From NCBI RefSeq assembly GCF_022012475.1, contig NZ_JAKLWS010000002.1, positions 62,001 through 126,000 on the forward strand: DNA of 64,000 nucleotides. The letters are read 5' to 3'. A program made the translations under genes and the position numbers. Numbering within the stretch: the first letter of the stretch is position 1; each line of letters starts with the position of its first letter. Below, piece after piece: positions 8,615-17,852 of the stretch. Below the pieces are notes generated by a model that was given only the letters and a program-made list of their open reading frames with translations, was not told the DNA's origin and did no database searches. This DNA is from Rhodohalobacter sulfatireducens. Lineage in GTDB: Bacteria > Bacteroidota > Rhodothermia > Balneolales > Balneolaceae.

Positions 8615-11092
8615 ATGAATGAAACACTAAATTTTACACTTCCTTTTTCAAATCCGGTGATGATTTTTGCATTGGTAATGCTGATCATCCTTTTGGCACC
8701 CATTTTAGTAAGAAAAATCAAAGTTCCCGGACTGGTAGGTATTATTTTAGCGGGTACTATCGTGGGGCCAAGTATCCTCGGTTTGCTGGAAAGAGACAGC
8801 ACCATTGAACTCTTAGGTACTGTTGGGTTGCTCTACCTGATGTTTATGGCCGGCCTTTCGATTGATCTTAACCGGTTTGAAAAGTTGAGAAATCAAAGTA
8901 TCGGGTTTGGTACTATTTCTTACATTTTTCCGGCTGTTGGTGCTTATTTCGCCGGTATTCATCTTCTGAATTACTCCGTTGAAAGCTCGTTGCTGCTGGG
9001 TGCTATTGTAGGTTCACATACTCTGCTTGCATACCCGATTATTGAACGGCTGGGTATTACTAAGAATACGGCTGTTACCATGTCGATGGGTGGGACGCTG
9101 GTTACGGATACGCTCTCTTTAGGGATTTTAGCTGTGATTGCCGGTACAGTTGGGGAGAACCAGGGGGCGGGTTACTGGACCGCTTTTGCAATTTCAATAG
9201 GTGTTTTTCTTACTGCTGCTATTATAATATTACCACGCCTTGGCCGATGGTTCTTCAGAAATATGAAGCATGATACCTATGTAGATTTTGTATTTATGAT
9301 GGCAGTTCTATTCTCCACGGCATTTCTTGCCGAACTGGCAGGTTTAGCGTCTATTATCGGGGCATTCATTGCCGGGCTGCTTTTGAACCGGCTGGTGCCT
9401 ATGAGTGGTACGCTGATGAACCGCATCCAGTTTGTGGGGAATTCCATGTTCATTCCCTTCTTCCTTATTTCTGTAGGTATGCTGGTAGATGTGCAGGTAC
9501 TGGCAAGTCTTGAAGTTTGGTTGATTGCAATTTTATTTACCGCGTTAGTTTTTGTTGGAAAAGGAGTTTCTTCATTAATTGTAAAGTTGATTAAGGGATT
9601 TTCGAATGCAGAAGGATATGTGATATTCGGTTTAACCACACCCCAATCTGCAGCTACTTTGGCAGTTACACTTTTGGGATTTGACCTCGGATTTTTTAAT
9701 CATACTGCCGTAAACGCTGTAGTCATTTTAATTCTTATCACTTGTTTGGTTGGGCCGTGGCTGGTGGAAAAATATGGCCGTGATGTTGCCATCCAGGAGG
9801 AAAAGAAACCGTATGAACCGTCAGAGTCTCCACAGCGAATTTTGGTTCCACTTGCCAACCCCGAAACATCAGATACGTTGATGGATATTGCATTTATGAT
9901 ACGTGATGAAAAATCGGCTCAGCCCGTATTTCCACTTACGGTGGCCAGGGATGGAAAAGATGTTGAGGCACAAGTTGCGAAAGGAGAAAAAATGTTGAGC
10001 CATGCCGTTATTCATGCTGCTGCTGCCGAAGTACCGGTAAATCCCGTTACCACGGTAGATTATAACATTGCAAATGGCATTGCCAGGGCGGTGAGTGAGA
10101 ATCTTGGATCTGTAGTCATTATCGGATGGAATGGAACAACCTCGACCAAAAGCCGGATATTTGGCAGTATTCTGGATCAACTCCTGCTGGAGATCGATGA
10201 AATGGTAATGGTTTCCAGGATATCAAAACCGATAAGCACGCATACTCGAATACTAATTGCTGTTCCTCCATTTGCCTCAACTGAAAGTGGATTTTCAGGG
10301 GCAATTCGGTCTTTAAAACTGATGGCCGAACAAACGGGTGATCAACTTGTATTTGTGATGACCAGCGAACGAAAAGAGTACGTTCAGAAAAGAATTGAAA
10401 AAGTAAAACCTAACTTGGAAACAGAGTTTCAAACCATTGAAAAATGGTCGGATCTGCCGTCTTGGCTGGACAAGACCGTCCACGATGATGATATATTCGT
10501 TTTAATAAGTGCAAGGGAGGGTTCACTCTCCTGGCGTCCGGCACTGGACCGCTTACCGCGTGTTGTAGCTCAGATATATCCCGAACTGAGCTTTATTACG
10601 GTTTATCCATCTGAAGCTGAAACAGATTCCGGCGGACTCAGTCAGGGTATGAATCTGAAACTGCTCGATCAGGACAGAATCTACCTGACCGATACCGGTG
10701 AGAATATTGAGCAAGTGCTTATTGAAATGCTGAAAACAGAAGTGAGTGTCGATAAAAAAGATATTGAACAGCTTGTTTTTAAACTGTTAAATAGCTCGAG
10801 AGATTATTCGCCAGAATTAATGTCGGGGGTTGTACTATATGACGCACATACTTCATTAGTGAGTAAACAAATGTTGATAAAGGGAATTGTAAGAAACGGA
10901 TTTCAAGTACCCAAAACAGCCAGTAAAGCACATGTTGTTTTACTGCTTCTGAGTCCGAAAGAAATGAGAGTCCGCGATCATCTAAAAGGGGTTAATACAG
11001 TTGCACGGCTAATTCGTCCCGGGGAGAGCCTTGAAAGACTGAAAAATGTCGATACAAAAGATGAGATTTACAGTATCTTATTTAAACAATAG
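8615..11092 (+). CDS. CPA2-type cation/H+ antiporter with two USP domains
   Basis: Inner-membrane monovalent cation:proton antiporter, 825 residues. Residues 1-390 form the roughly 13-helix Na+/H+ exchanger fold, with ILAGTIVGPSILG in the first re-entrant region and GGTLVTDTLSLGILA in the transport core. Two universal-stress-protein-like domains follow: one from about residue 404 (QRILVPLANPE) and one from about 541 (TRILIAVPPF). USP tails on CPA2 proteins are known and are thought to sense ATP or stress; no KefC-type TrkA-N domain is seen. It sits between EIIA-linked permeases 1 and 2, all on the plus strand, which suggests a shared role in ion or pH homeostasis. Confidence 0.85.
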   Translation: MNETLNFTLPFSNPVMIFALVMLIILLAPILVRKIKVPGLVGIILAGTIVGPSILGLLERDSTIELLGTVGLLYLMFMAGLSIDLNRFEKLRNQSIGFGTISYIFPAVGAYFAGIHLLNYSVESSLLLGAIVGSHTLLAYPIIERLGITKNTAVTMSMGGTLVTDTLSLGILAVIAGTVGENQGAGYWTAFAISIGVFLTAAIIILPRLGRWFFRNMKHDTYVDFVFMMAVLFSTAFLAELAGLASIIGAFIAGLLLNRLVPMSGTLMNRIQFVGNSMFIPFFLISVGMLVDVQVLASLEVWLIAILFTALVFVGKGVSSLIVKLIKGFSNAEGYVIFGLTTPQSAATLAVTLLGFDLGFFNHTAVNAVVILILITCLVGPWLVEKYGRDVAIQEEKKPYEPSESPQRILVPLANPETSDTLMDIAFMIRDEKSAQPVFPLTVARDGKDVEAQVAKGEKMLSHAVIHAAAAEVPVNPVTTVDYNIANGIARAVSENLGSVVIIGWNGTTSTKSRIFGSILDQLLLEIDEMVMVSRISKPISTHTRILIAVPPFASTESGFSGAIRSLKLMAEQTGDQLVFVMTSERKEYVQKRIEKVKPNLETEFQTIEKWSDLPSWLDKTVHDDDIFVLISAREGSLSWRPALDRLPRVVAQIYPELSFITVYPSEAETDSGGLSQGMNLKLLDQDRIYLTDTGENIEQVLIEMLKTEVSVDKKDIEQLVFKLLNSSRDYSPELMSGVVLYDAHTSLVSKQMLIKGIVRNGFQVPKTASKAHVVLLLLSPKEMRVRDHLKGVNTVARLIRPGESLERLKNVDTKDEIYSILFKQ

Positions 11093-11371
11093 CAATGCGG
11101 CCCGCCTGAGATAGACGATCAACGTATCAAATATGTATGAGTTAATTCTAATCCGGATTCTATCGGAAAAACAAATTTTTAATGAATGAGGATATTGAAG
11201 ATATTGTTGATTCCTTTTTACAGCACCCGATTATTTATTCATCCTGTATGCTAGCATATGTATAGAATGAATTTTGTTCTAACAAAACAGACGATATGTT
11301 AGTGTTTTTGATTTGCACTAAATAGTAATAAGAACAAGAATTAACTACATTCGAAGAAGAACAACTACTCA

Positions 11372-13483
11372 ATGAAGCATAAGAAGCTTAAGAAAGAACT
11401 GGGTCTGTGGGATGTTTTTTCGATTAGTACCGGAGCCATGTTTAGTTCTGGATTCTTTCTTCTTCCGGGTATTGCAGCTGCCGAAACAGGCCCCTCTGTA
11501 TTCCTTGCATATCTATTTGCAGGTATTTTAGTACTCCCGACCATGTTTAGTGTTTCGGAACTTGCAACTGCAATGCCCAAATCTGGAGGAACTTATTACT
11601 TTATAGATCGCAGCCTCGGGCCCATGATGGGAACTATCGGCGGGATAGGTTCATGGTTTGCCCTTGTATTAAAGAGTGCTTTTGCCCTGATAGGTATGGG
11701 CGCTTATATTGGCATTTTTTATGATCTGCCAATCACGTTTGTTGCCATAGTATTAACGATTTTGTTCGGAATCATAAATGTGATTGGTGCAAAAGAGACC
11801 ACTTTTTTGCAAAAAATTTTAGTAGCCTCTTTACTGGTAATTATGTTTTTCTACATTCTTCAAGGGGTTTTTGCAATCGCCTCTCTCGACTTTTTTGAGA
11901 TAACCAAAACACAGTTTCAGCCCTTTTTTATCGGGGGAGTAAATGGTATGCTCGCAACGATCGGTATGGTTTTTGTTTCATATGCTGGCTTAACGAAGGT
12001 TACAAGTGTAGCAGAGGAAGTTAAAAATCCAGACAGAAATATCCCCCTGGCAATGATATTATCTCTAATCGTTGCCGTATTTGTCTATGTAGTTGGAGTA
12101 TACATTATGGTTACGTTATCGGATCCGGTTCAATTTCGCTCCGACCTAACTCCAGTGGCTACAGTCGGTCAAATTTTCATGAATTGGCTACCCGGTTCTA
12201 CTGGATTGGTATTGATAGTTATTGCAGCAATTGCAGCGTTTGCATCTACCGGTAATGCGGGAATTATGTCTGCCTCACGTTATCCGATGGCGATGGCTCG
12301 AGACAAATTGATAGATAAGAACTATTCAGCAGTTCATGCAAGATTCGGCACTCCCACAGTCTCGATAATGGTAACTGTGTTAATGATGATTTTTATACTC
12401 CTGGTATTTGATGTGGAGTCGGTTGCTAAACTTGCCAGTGCTTTTCAGTTACTTCTTTTTGGACTCTTAAATCTTGCCGTTATTGTTATGCGGGAAAGTA
12501 AGATCGAGGGGTACGATCCCGGTTTCAAATCGCCCTTTTATCCTTGGTTTCATATAGCGGGCATGATTATTTCGACTCTTTTGATTCTTGAGATGGGTCT
12601 GATTTCTATTCTATTTACCAGCCTGATCGCTATTTTCAGTATAGGTTGGTATTTCTATTATGCCTATAACAAAGTGGAGAGAGAAGGAGCTATTTATCAT
12701 GTACATGCACGGTTAGGTGAACGCAGATATCACGGCCTGGAACATGAAATGAGAACCATTCTGAGGGAGAAAGGCTTACGCGAAGAAGATCCGTACGAGA
12801 AGGTGATTGGACGAGCGGTAGTCTTTGATTTTAGTCAAAGAATGCGATTTGAAGAAGTAACAGATATGGTTACCCAAGAACTCTCAGACAGGGTTAACTT
12901 CTCTAAGGAAGAATTGAGTAAAAGGTTTTTAAAAAACCTTGAAGAAGGCATTATTACTGTATCTCAGACAGCTGCTCTCAAACACATTAGGGTGGATAAG
13001 GACATTGAAACCGAGATAGCATTGGTAAGGTGTAAAGAAGGGTTCCAAATTGACAAATCGTATCTGGAAGACAATGAATCTGTTGAGGGGAATAAAATTT
13101 ATTGCCTTATCTATTTAATCAGTTCTACGAAGAATTCGGGCCAACATCTGCGAATACTTGCCCACCTTGCTGAAATGATTGATAACACAAATTTCACTGA
13201 AAGATTTCTTAACGCACAAGATATATCTGATATTCGGGAGATCCTTCTGCGTGACGAACACTTCATAAACATAACTTTAAAACAAGATTCCGAATCTAAA
13301 AGGATTATTGGAAAACAAATAAAAGAACTGGAAGATTTTCTCCCCGGAAAGAGCCTTATTACAATGGTAAAACGAAACGATGAGCTCATTTTCCCACATG
13401 GTGATACGGTGCTCCAGGAGAATGATATTCTTTCAATAATCGGTGAGAAAGGAGATATCGAGGAGTTAAAATCATTTCTTTAA
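11372..13483 (+). CDS. APC-family permease with PTS EIIA-like and RCK_C domains (paralog 2)
   Basis: 703 residues, same three-part layout as paralogs 1 and 3: APC membrane core (to about residue 435), EIIA-type-2-like domain, RCK_C tail. The two histidines expected in an EIIA active site are both present: H538 in ALKHIRV and H592 in GQHLRILAHLAEMI, 54 residues apart. The RCK_C part reads IGKQIKELEDF through NDILSIIG. Start is ATG 11372, preceded by the stretch GAATTAACTACAT that also occurs before paralog 3, showing that the duplicates kept their leaders. The 279-bp gap after the antiporter gives it its own promoter. Substrate unknown. Confidence 0.82.
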   Translation: MKHKKLKKELGLWDVFSISTGAMFSSGFFLLPGIAAAETGPSVFLAYLFAGILVLPTMFSVSELATAMPKSGGTYYFIDRSLGPMMGTIGGIGSWFALVLKSAFALIGMGAYIGIFYDLPITFVAIVLTILFGIINVIGAKETTFLQKILVASLLVIMFFYILQGVFAIASLDFFEITKTQFQPFFIGGVNGMLATIGMVFVSYAGLTKVTSVAEEVKNPDRNIPLAMILSLIVAVFVYVVGVYIMVTLSDPVQFRSDLTPVATVGQIFMNWLPGSTGLVLIVIAAIAAFASTGNAGIMSASRYPMAMARDKLIDKNYSAVHARFGTPTVSIMVTVLMMIFILLVFDVESVAKLASAFQLLLFGLLNLAVIVMRESKIEGYDPGFKSPFYPWFHIAGMIISTLLILEMGLISILFTSLIAIFSIGWYFYYAYNKVEREGAIYHVHARLGERRYHGLEHEMRTILREKGLREEDPYEKVIGRAVVFDFSQRMRFEEVTDMVTQELSDRVNFSKEELSKRFLKNLEEGIITVSQTAALKHIRVDKDIETEIALVRCKEGFQIDKSYLEDNESVEGNKIYCLIYLISSTKNSGQHLRILAHLAEMIDNTNFTERFLNAQDISDIREILLRDEHFINITLKQDSESKRIIGKQIKELEDFLPGKSLITMVKRNDELIFPHGDTVLQENDILSIIGEKGDIEELKSFL

Positions 13484-13699
13484 TTAAACTGTGAAATTGA
13501 CCGGAAAAAATCCCGCCTTTAATTTTCACTCTGATTCCCTTAAAGCTTTTGATAGCTTAAATTTATTAACAGTTAGAGACTTAAAATCTTCCATTATTTC
13601 AGTCCCCGGGAAGATCAACAACAGATTACAAACTCATTGATGTGGCAGTGATGCCGATTTATCAATGAATAATTTAAAAATTGAATTAACTACATATTT

Positions 13700-15799
13700 G
13701 TGCCTGAACCACTCAATAAACTAGATAAACAACTCGGTGCTTTTGACGTATTTTCGATAGCAACTGGTGCAATGTTCAGTTCCGGCTTCTTCCTTTTACC
13801 TGGACTGGCAGCAGCCCAAACGGGCCCCTCAGTAATTCTGGCTTATTTTGCAGCCGGGATTTTAATATTGCCTGCCATGTTTAGCGTAGCTGAACTATCT
13901 ACGGCAATGCCCAGGGCAGGAGGTGCGTATTATTTCATTGATAGAAGTTTAGGCCCATTGTTTGGGACGGTAGGAGGAATTGGGTCATGGTTAGCACTCA
14001 TTTTTAAAAGTGCATTTGCACTAATCGGAATGGGAGCATACATAGGTATTTTTATTGATCTGCCCATTACGCCAGTTGCGATAGTTCTTACAATAGTATT
14101 TGGTTTCACCAACATCGTGGGTGCTAAGGAAAGTAGTTGGCTTCAAAATGTGTTAGTATCAGTTCTTATAAGTATCCTTCTATTCTATGTATTTCAGGGG
14201 AGTTTTGCGGTTTTTAACCTGGATTTTTTTGAAATTATTCGGAGTGAATTTAGTCCATTTTTTCAGTTTGGTGCGCAGGGATTTTTTGCAACGATTGGTT
14301 TTGTATTTGTATCGTATGCAGGTTTGACGAAAGTAGCAAGTGTATCAGAGGAAGTGCGGGACCCAGACCGAAATATCCCGTTAGGCATGATGCTTTCTTT
14401 GGCAACTGCAACATTTATCTATGTTGTTGGAGTGTTTATTATGGTAATGCTGCTGGATCCTGAAGCCCTTCACTCAGATTTGACACCCGTGGCTACTGCC
14501 GGTGAAGTGTTTATGAACTGGTTGCCAGGAGAGCTTGGATTGATACTTATCGTTGTGGCAGCGATTGCAGCATTTGCATCTACTGCGAATGCAGGAATTA
14601 TGTCGGCTGCAAGATATCCGTTGGCGATGGCGCGAGATCAACTTATTCCAAAATATTTTTCTGAACTGGGTCGTTTCGGTACACCCACCCTTGCAACATT
14701 GGCAACAGTCGGTGCTATGATTGTGCTCATACTACTATTCAATGTAGAATCGGTTGCAAAGCTTGCCAGTGCATTTCAACTTCTACTTTTCGGGATTTTG
14801 AATGTATCTGTAATTGTCATGAGGGAGAGCGAAATTGAAGGGTATGACCCCGGTTTTAAATCCCCCTGGTATCCATATATGCAGGTTGCAGGAATTTTCG
14901 TTTCCGGGTTCCTGATTGCAGAAATGGGGTTTTTATCTATCTTATTTACGCTTGTTATAGCCACTATTAGTGTGATATGGTACTTCAGTTACGCACAGGA
15001 GAAAGTGAAACGGCAGGGGGCCATATATCACGTTCATGCGCGGCTTGGACAGTATCAATATGAAGGGCTTGAGAGAGAAATGCGGGGTATCATGCGTGAA
15101 AAAGGGTTGCGGAAAGAGGATCCGTATGAAAAAGCCATCAGCCGGTCTCTTGTGTTTGATATTGAAGATGAGGTAGTGCTCGAATCCGTTACAGATATGG
15201 TTTGTGCAATGATGGCTGAGAGAGCAAATACTAAAAAAGCACACCTGGTTAAGATGTTTTCAAAGGATCCAAGTGAAAATGTTATATCTGTAGGCCATTC
15301 AACCGCTCTAAAGCATGTACGGATTGAGAACGATATGGATACTGAGGTTGCTCTCGTCCGTCTAAAAAATGGTTTAAAAACAACTTCAAATTCCGGCGAT
15401 GAAGAGAAGTTCCATTGTTTGATTTATCTTGCAAGTTCGATTAACAAATCGGGTCAGCATCTACGAATCCTTGCTCACCTAGCAGAGATGATAGATAATA
15501 TTGACTTTGAGGAGCGCTGGTTAAATGCGAGCGATATTGCCGAACTTCGGGAAATCCTTCTCCGGGATGAACGATTTATCAGCATCACGGTGAAGAAAGG
15601 TTCTAAAACTGAAGAGATTATCGGGAAACAGATAAAGGAGTTGGATGAGATGCTTCCAGGAGAAAGCTTGATAACAATGGTGAAAAGGGAAGGTGATCTA
15701 ATATTTCCTCATGGAGATACAATACTCCAGGCTGGTGATGAACTTTCAATCATTGGCGAAAAGAAAGATATAGATGAGGTTAAAAAGCGCAGTGAATAA
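13700..15799 (+). CDS. APC-family permease with PTS EIIA-like and RCK_C domains (paralog 3)
   Basis: 699 residues and the closest relative of paralog 2. APC core to about residue 435, then an EIIA-like domain with H539 (ALKHVRI) and H587 (GQHLRILAHLAEMI), then RCK_C (IGKQIKELDEM to GDELSIIGE). Start is GTG 13700, supported by alignment with paralog 1, which also starts with GTG and reads the same first residues. A leader motif GAATTAACTACAT shared with paralog 2 lies about 20 bp upstream. The spacing between the histidines is six residues shorter than in the other two, all lost from the variable loop. Confidence 0.82.
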   Translation: MPEPLNKLDKQLGAFDVFSIATGAMFSSGFFLLPGLAAAQTGPSVILAYFAAGILILPAMFSVAELSTAMPRAGGAYYFIDRSLGPLFGTVGGIGSWLALIFKSAFALIGMGAYIGIFIDLPITPVAIVLTIVFGFTNIVGAKESSWLQNVLVSVLISILLFYVFQGSFAVFNLDFFEIIRSEFSPFFQFGAQGFFATIGFVFVSYAGLTKVASVSEEVRDPDRNIPLGMMLSLATATFIYVVGVFIMVMLLDPEALHSDLTPVATAGEVFMNWLPGELGLILIVVAAIAAFASTANAGIMSAARYPLAMARDQLIPKYFSELGRFGTPTLATLATVGAMIVLILLFNVESVAKLASAFQLLLFGILNVSVIVMRESEIEGYDPGFKSPWYPYMQVAGIFVSGFLIAEMGFLSILFTLVIATISVIWYFSYAQEKVKRQGAIYHVHARLGQYQYEGLEREMRGIMREKGLRKEDPYEKAISRSLVFDIEDEVVLESVTDMVCAMMAERANTKKAHLVKMFSKDPSENVISVGHSTALKHVRIENDMDTEVALVRLKNGLKTTSNSGDEEKFHCLIYLASSINKSGQHLRILAHLAEMIDNIDFEERWLNASDIAELREILLRDERFISITVKKGSKTEEIIGKQIKELDEMLPGESLITMVKREGDLIFPHGDTILQAGDELSIIGEKKDIDEVKKRSE

Positions 15800-15857
15800 A
15801 AATAAACCTGGAACTGCTAAGGCGTAGAGAAAGTAATTGTAAAGAGTTTCTTCATCA

Positions 15858-16109
15858 TCAGAAATGTTTTACCCAAAACTCCTCACTTGAAAGAGTATCT
15901 CCCTTCTTGTGGTCTTTTATTCCCTTTTCAAGAGATTTTTTTTTAGCATCAGATAAATTATCTATCCAATCTTTGGAAATTGAATGTTACTTAATGAGCC
16001 TCAGAGTTTCCAATAGGTCTTCATTTTCAGGCTTTGAAATCCATTCGACAATATCTTGCTTTACTTTGTCTTCCTTAGGTATGAGTGTTTTGATTGCTAA
16101 ACTTAACAT
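15858..16109 (-). pseudogene. addiction-module antitoxin-like gene broken by an internal stop
   Basis: Reading the minus strand from ATG 16109 gives 40 residues ending ETLRLIK, then TAA (15987-15989). The same frame continues for 42 further residues to TGA 15858, containing DWIDNLSDAKKKSLEKGI and EEFWVKHF. The pattern of a leucine-rich helix, a W-x-x-L-S-x-x-x-K-x-S-x-x-x-G-I segment and a C-terminal E-E-x-(W/M)-x-K is typical of short Bacteroidota antitoxins paired with RelE/ParE toxins. One substitution (TAA from a sense codon) would restore an 83-residue protein. No toxin follows: the permease 3' end begins only about 60 bp downstream, so the partner is lost or elsewhere. Confidence 0.55.
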
Positions 16110-16274
16110 GAGAAAAAAAATTAAAAATTTTTAAATCACAACGGCACAAATAATGCACAGAATTCAGGGCAAGAAATACGTAATTTTATTTTCATAGCGG
16201 AGTCTTTCAAAGTGTTCGACTCGAAAAATTTTGTATGGCTGTGGTTTCTTCGGCCCGAGATTTATCCGTTTAAG

Positions 16275-17537
16275 TTATTTTGCCAGTAAATGTTTAAAAA
16301 TCTCATCCATCGAAAGAGCTTCCTCTTCGCTTTCCTTCATATCTCTGAATGTAAACTTACCGCTCTCCAACTCATGATCTCCCACGATGATGGCATACCT
16401 GGAATTTTCACGATCTGCATCTTTCATCTGGCTCTTCATGGATCGGCCTTTGTAATCCATTGTGGCAGAAAGTCCTTGGGCTCGAAGTTTTGGAAGGTGG
16501 TTGAGTCCCCATTTCCGGGCGGCATCACCTAACGTAACGATGTACACATCCACCGATTTTTTGGTGCCAAGCTCAATTCCTAACTCTTCGCAAGCAATAA
16601 ACAACCGTTCCATTCCGGCCGCAAATCCGACGGCTGGAGTTTTAGGGCCGCCGATCTCTTCAACCAGAAGGTCATACCGTCCGCCACCGGCAAGTGCATC
16701 TTGTGCACCTAAATCAGGACTGATCAGTTCAAAGGCGGTTTTTGTGTAGTAATCCATTCCTCGAACCAGGTGTGGATCTTCCTCAAACGGAATCTCCAAA
16801 TCATTTAAATATTCCTTCACTTTTTCATAATGACTCAGCGAAGATTCATTCAAATACTCCGTAATCACGGGAGCGGATTCAATAAACTGCTGATCCTCCT
16901 CCTCTTTTGAATCAAGAATCCGCAATGGATTTTTCTCAAACCGCTTTTTTGATACGTCACTCAGCTTCTCATAATTCGGCTTAAGATGATCTTTCAATGC
17001 TTGTTTATAAGCATCCCGACTTTCAGGATCGCCGATAGAATTTAATTTCAGAGATGTATTTGTGATCCCGACTTTCTTGTAGATATGAACCATAAAGGCG
17101 ATAATTTCCACATCTGCAACGGGATCATCACTTCCTAAAACTTCCAACCCAAATTGATGAAATTGTCGCTGGCGCCCCTTTTGAGGACGCTCGGCACGAA
17201 ACATTGGCCCGATATAGTACAGTTTTTGTGAACCTCCACGCTGTTCCAGGTGATGTTCCACAAATGACCGTACGACCGGCGCTGTCAATTCCGGACGAAG
17301 AACATAGTTATCTTCACCACGGCTAAATGAAAAAATTTCTTTTGATACGATATCTGTCAACTGACCCACACCACGAACAATCAACTCCGTCTGCTCCATG
17401 ATGGGCGTTCGAATTTCTTCGAAGTTGAATTTCTCCGCCTCCTCGCGAATCAGGTTTTCAAGGTATTGCCATTTGCGAACGTCATCGGGCAGAATATCCA
17501 CCATACCGAGGTGGGTTGTATATTTTGGCTGAGCCAT
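16275..17537 (-). CDS. hisS: histidine--tRNA ligase
   Basis: Cytosolic class II aminoacyl-tRNA synthetase that charges tRNA-His, 420 residues, normal for the bacterial enzyme. Class II motif 2 is visible as GPMFRAERPQKGRQRQFHQF, and the histidine-specific motifs appear as LVRGMDYYTKTAFE and AGGGRYDLL; the C-terminal anticodon-binding domain starts near residue 325 (VDVYIVTLGD). It starts at ATG 17537. Housekeeping gene, transcribed alone and opposite to the flanking genes. Confidence 0.97.
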   Translation of the reverse strand: MAQPKYTTHLGMVDILPDDVRKWQYLENLIREEAEKFNFEEIRTPIMEQTELIVRGVGQLTDIVSKEIFSFSRGEDNYVLRPELTAPVVRSFVEHHLEQRGGSQKLYYIGPMFRAERPQKGRQRQFHQFGLEVLGSDDPVADVEIIAFMVHIYKKVGITNTSLKLNSIGDPESRDAYKQALKDHLKPNYEKLSDVSKKRFEKNPLRILDSKEEEDQQFIESAPVITEYLNESSLSHYEKVKEYLNDLEIPFEEDPHLVRGMDYYTKTAFELISPDLGAQDALAGGGRYDLLVEEIGGPKTPAVGFAAGMERLFIACEELGIELGTKKSVDVYIVTLGDAARKWGLNHLPKLRAQGLSATMDYKGRSMKSQMKDADRENSRYAIIVGDHELESGKFTFRDMKESEEEALSMDEIFKHLLAK

Positions 17538-17852
17538 AAATCAGTGAACAGTATCAGAATTTCAGTTACCAGTTAAGTGGCGCAAGATAAGGGGGATAAG
17601 GGAAAGAATCTGCTTTTAGTCTTGAGCCTTGAGTCCAGAGTCATGAGATCGTGGCTGCCGAATTTGTCTGCTTGCGAATATTCAGGTAACTGGGGTCAAC
17701 CGATGAATATTGGTGCCGGTAATAAAATTAAGCTATTTCACTCATCGGATAACTGTTCTCTTTCCATATTTGCCATTTGACTTTTCAACCCTAAATAATG
17801 CATGCGAAATTTTCTTATTTTGGATGCGTCCTAAATCCTTAAAGTCCATCTC
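17538..17852. other. intergenic gap with a short degenerate repeat, 315 bp
   Basis: Divergent promoter region between hisS and the M1 peptidase gene. A small run of near-repeats (AGTCTTGAGCCTTGAGTCC and continuation, 17619-17647) looks like remains of a short interspersed repeat. A 67-codon frame at 17577-17780 has no recognisable features and is not called. Confidence 0.35.

Noticed and set aside
15907-16134. 75-codon plus-strand frame
   Set aside because: It is the antisense shadow of the broken antitoxin; its residue pattern is not protein-like.
17577-17780. 67-codon frame upstream of the M1 peptidase
   Set aside because: Includes a repeat, unusual composition, and overlaps the likely divergent promoters.
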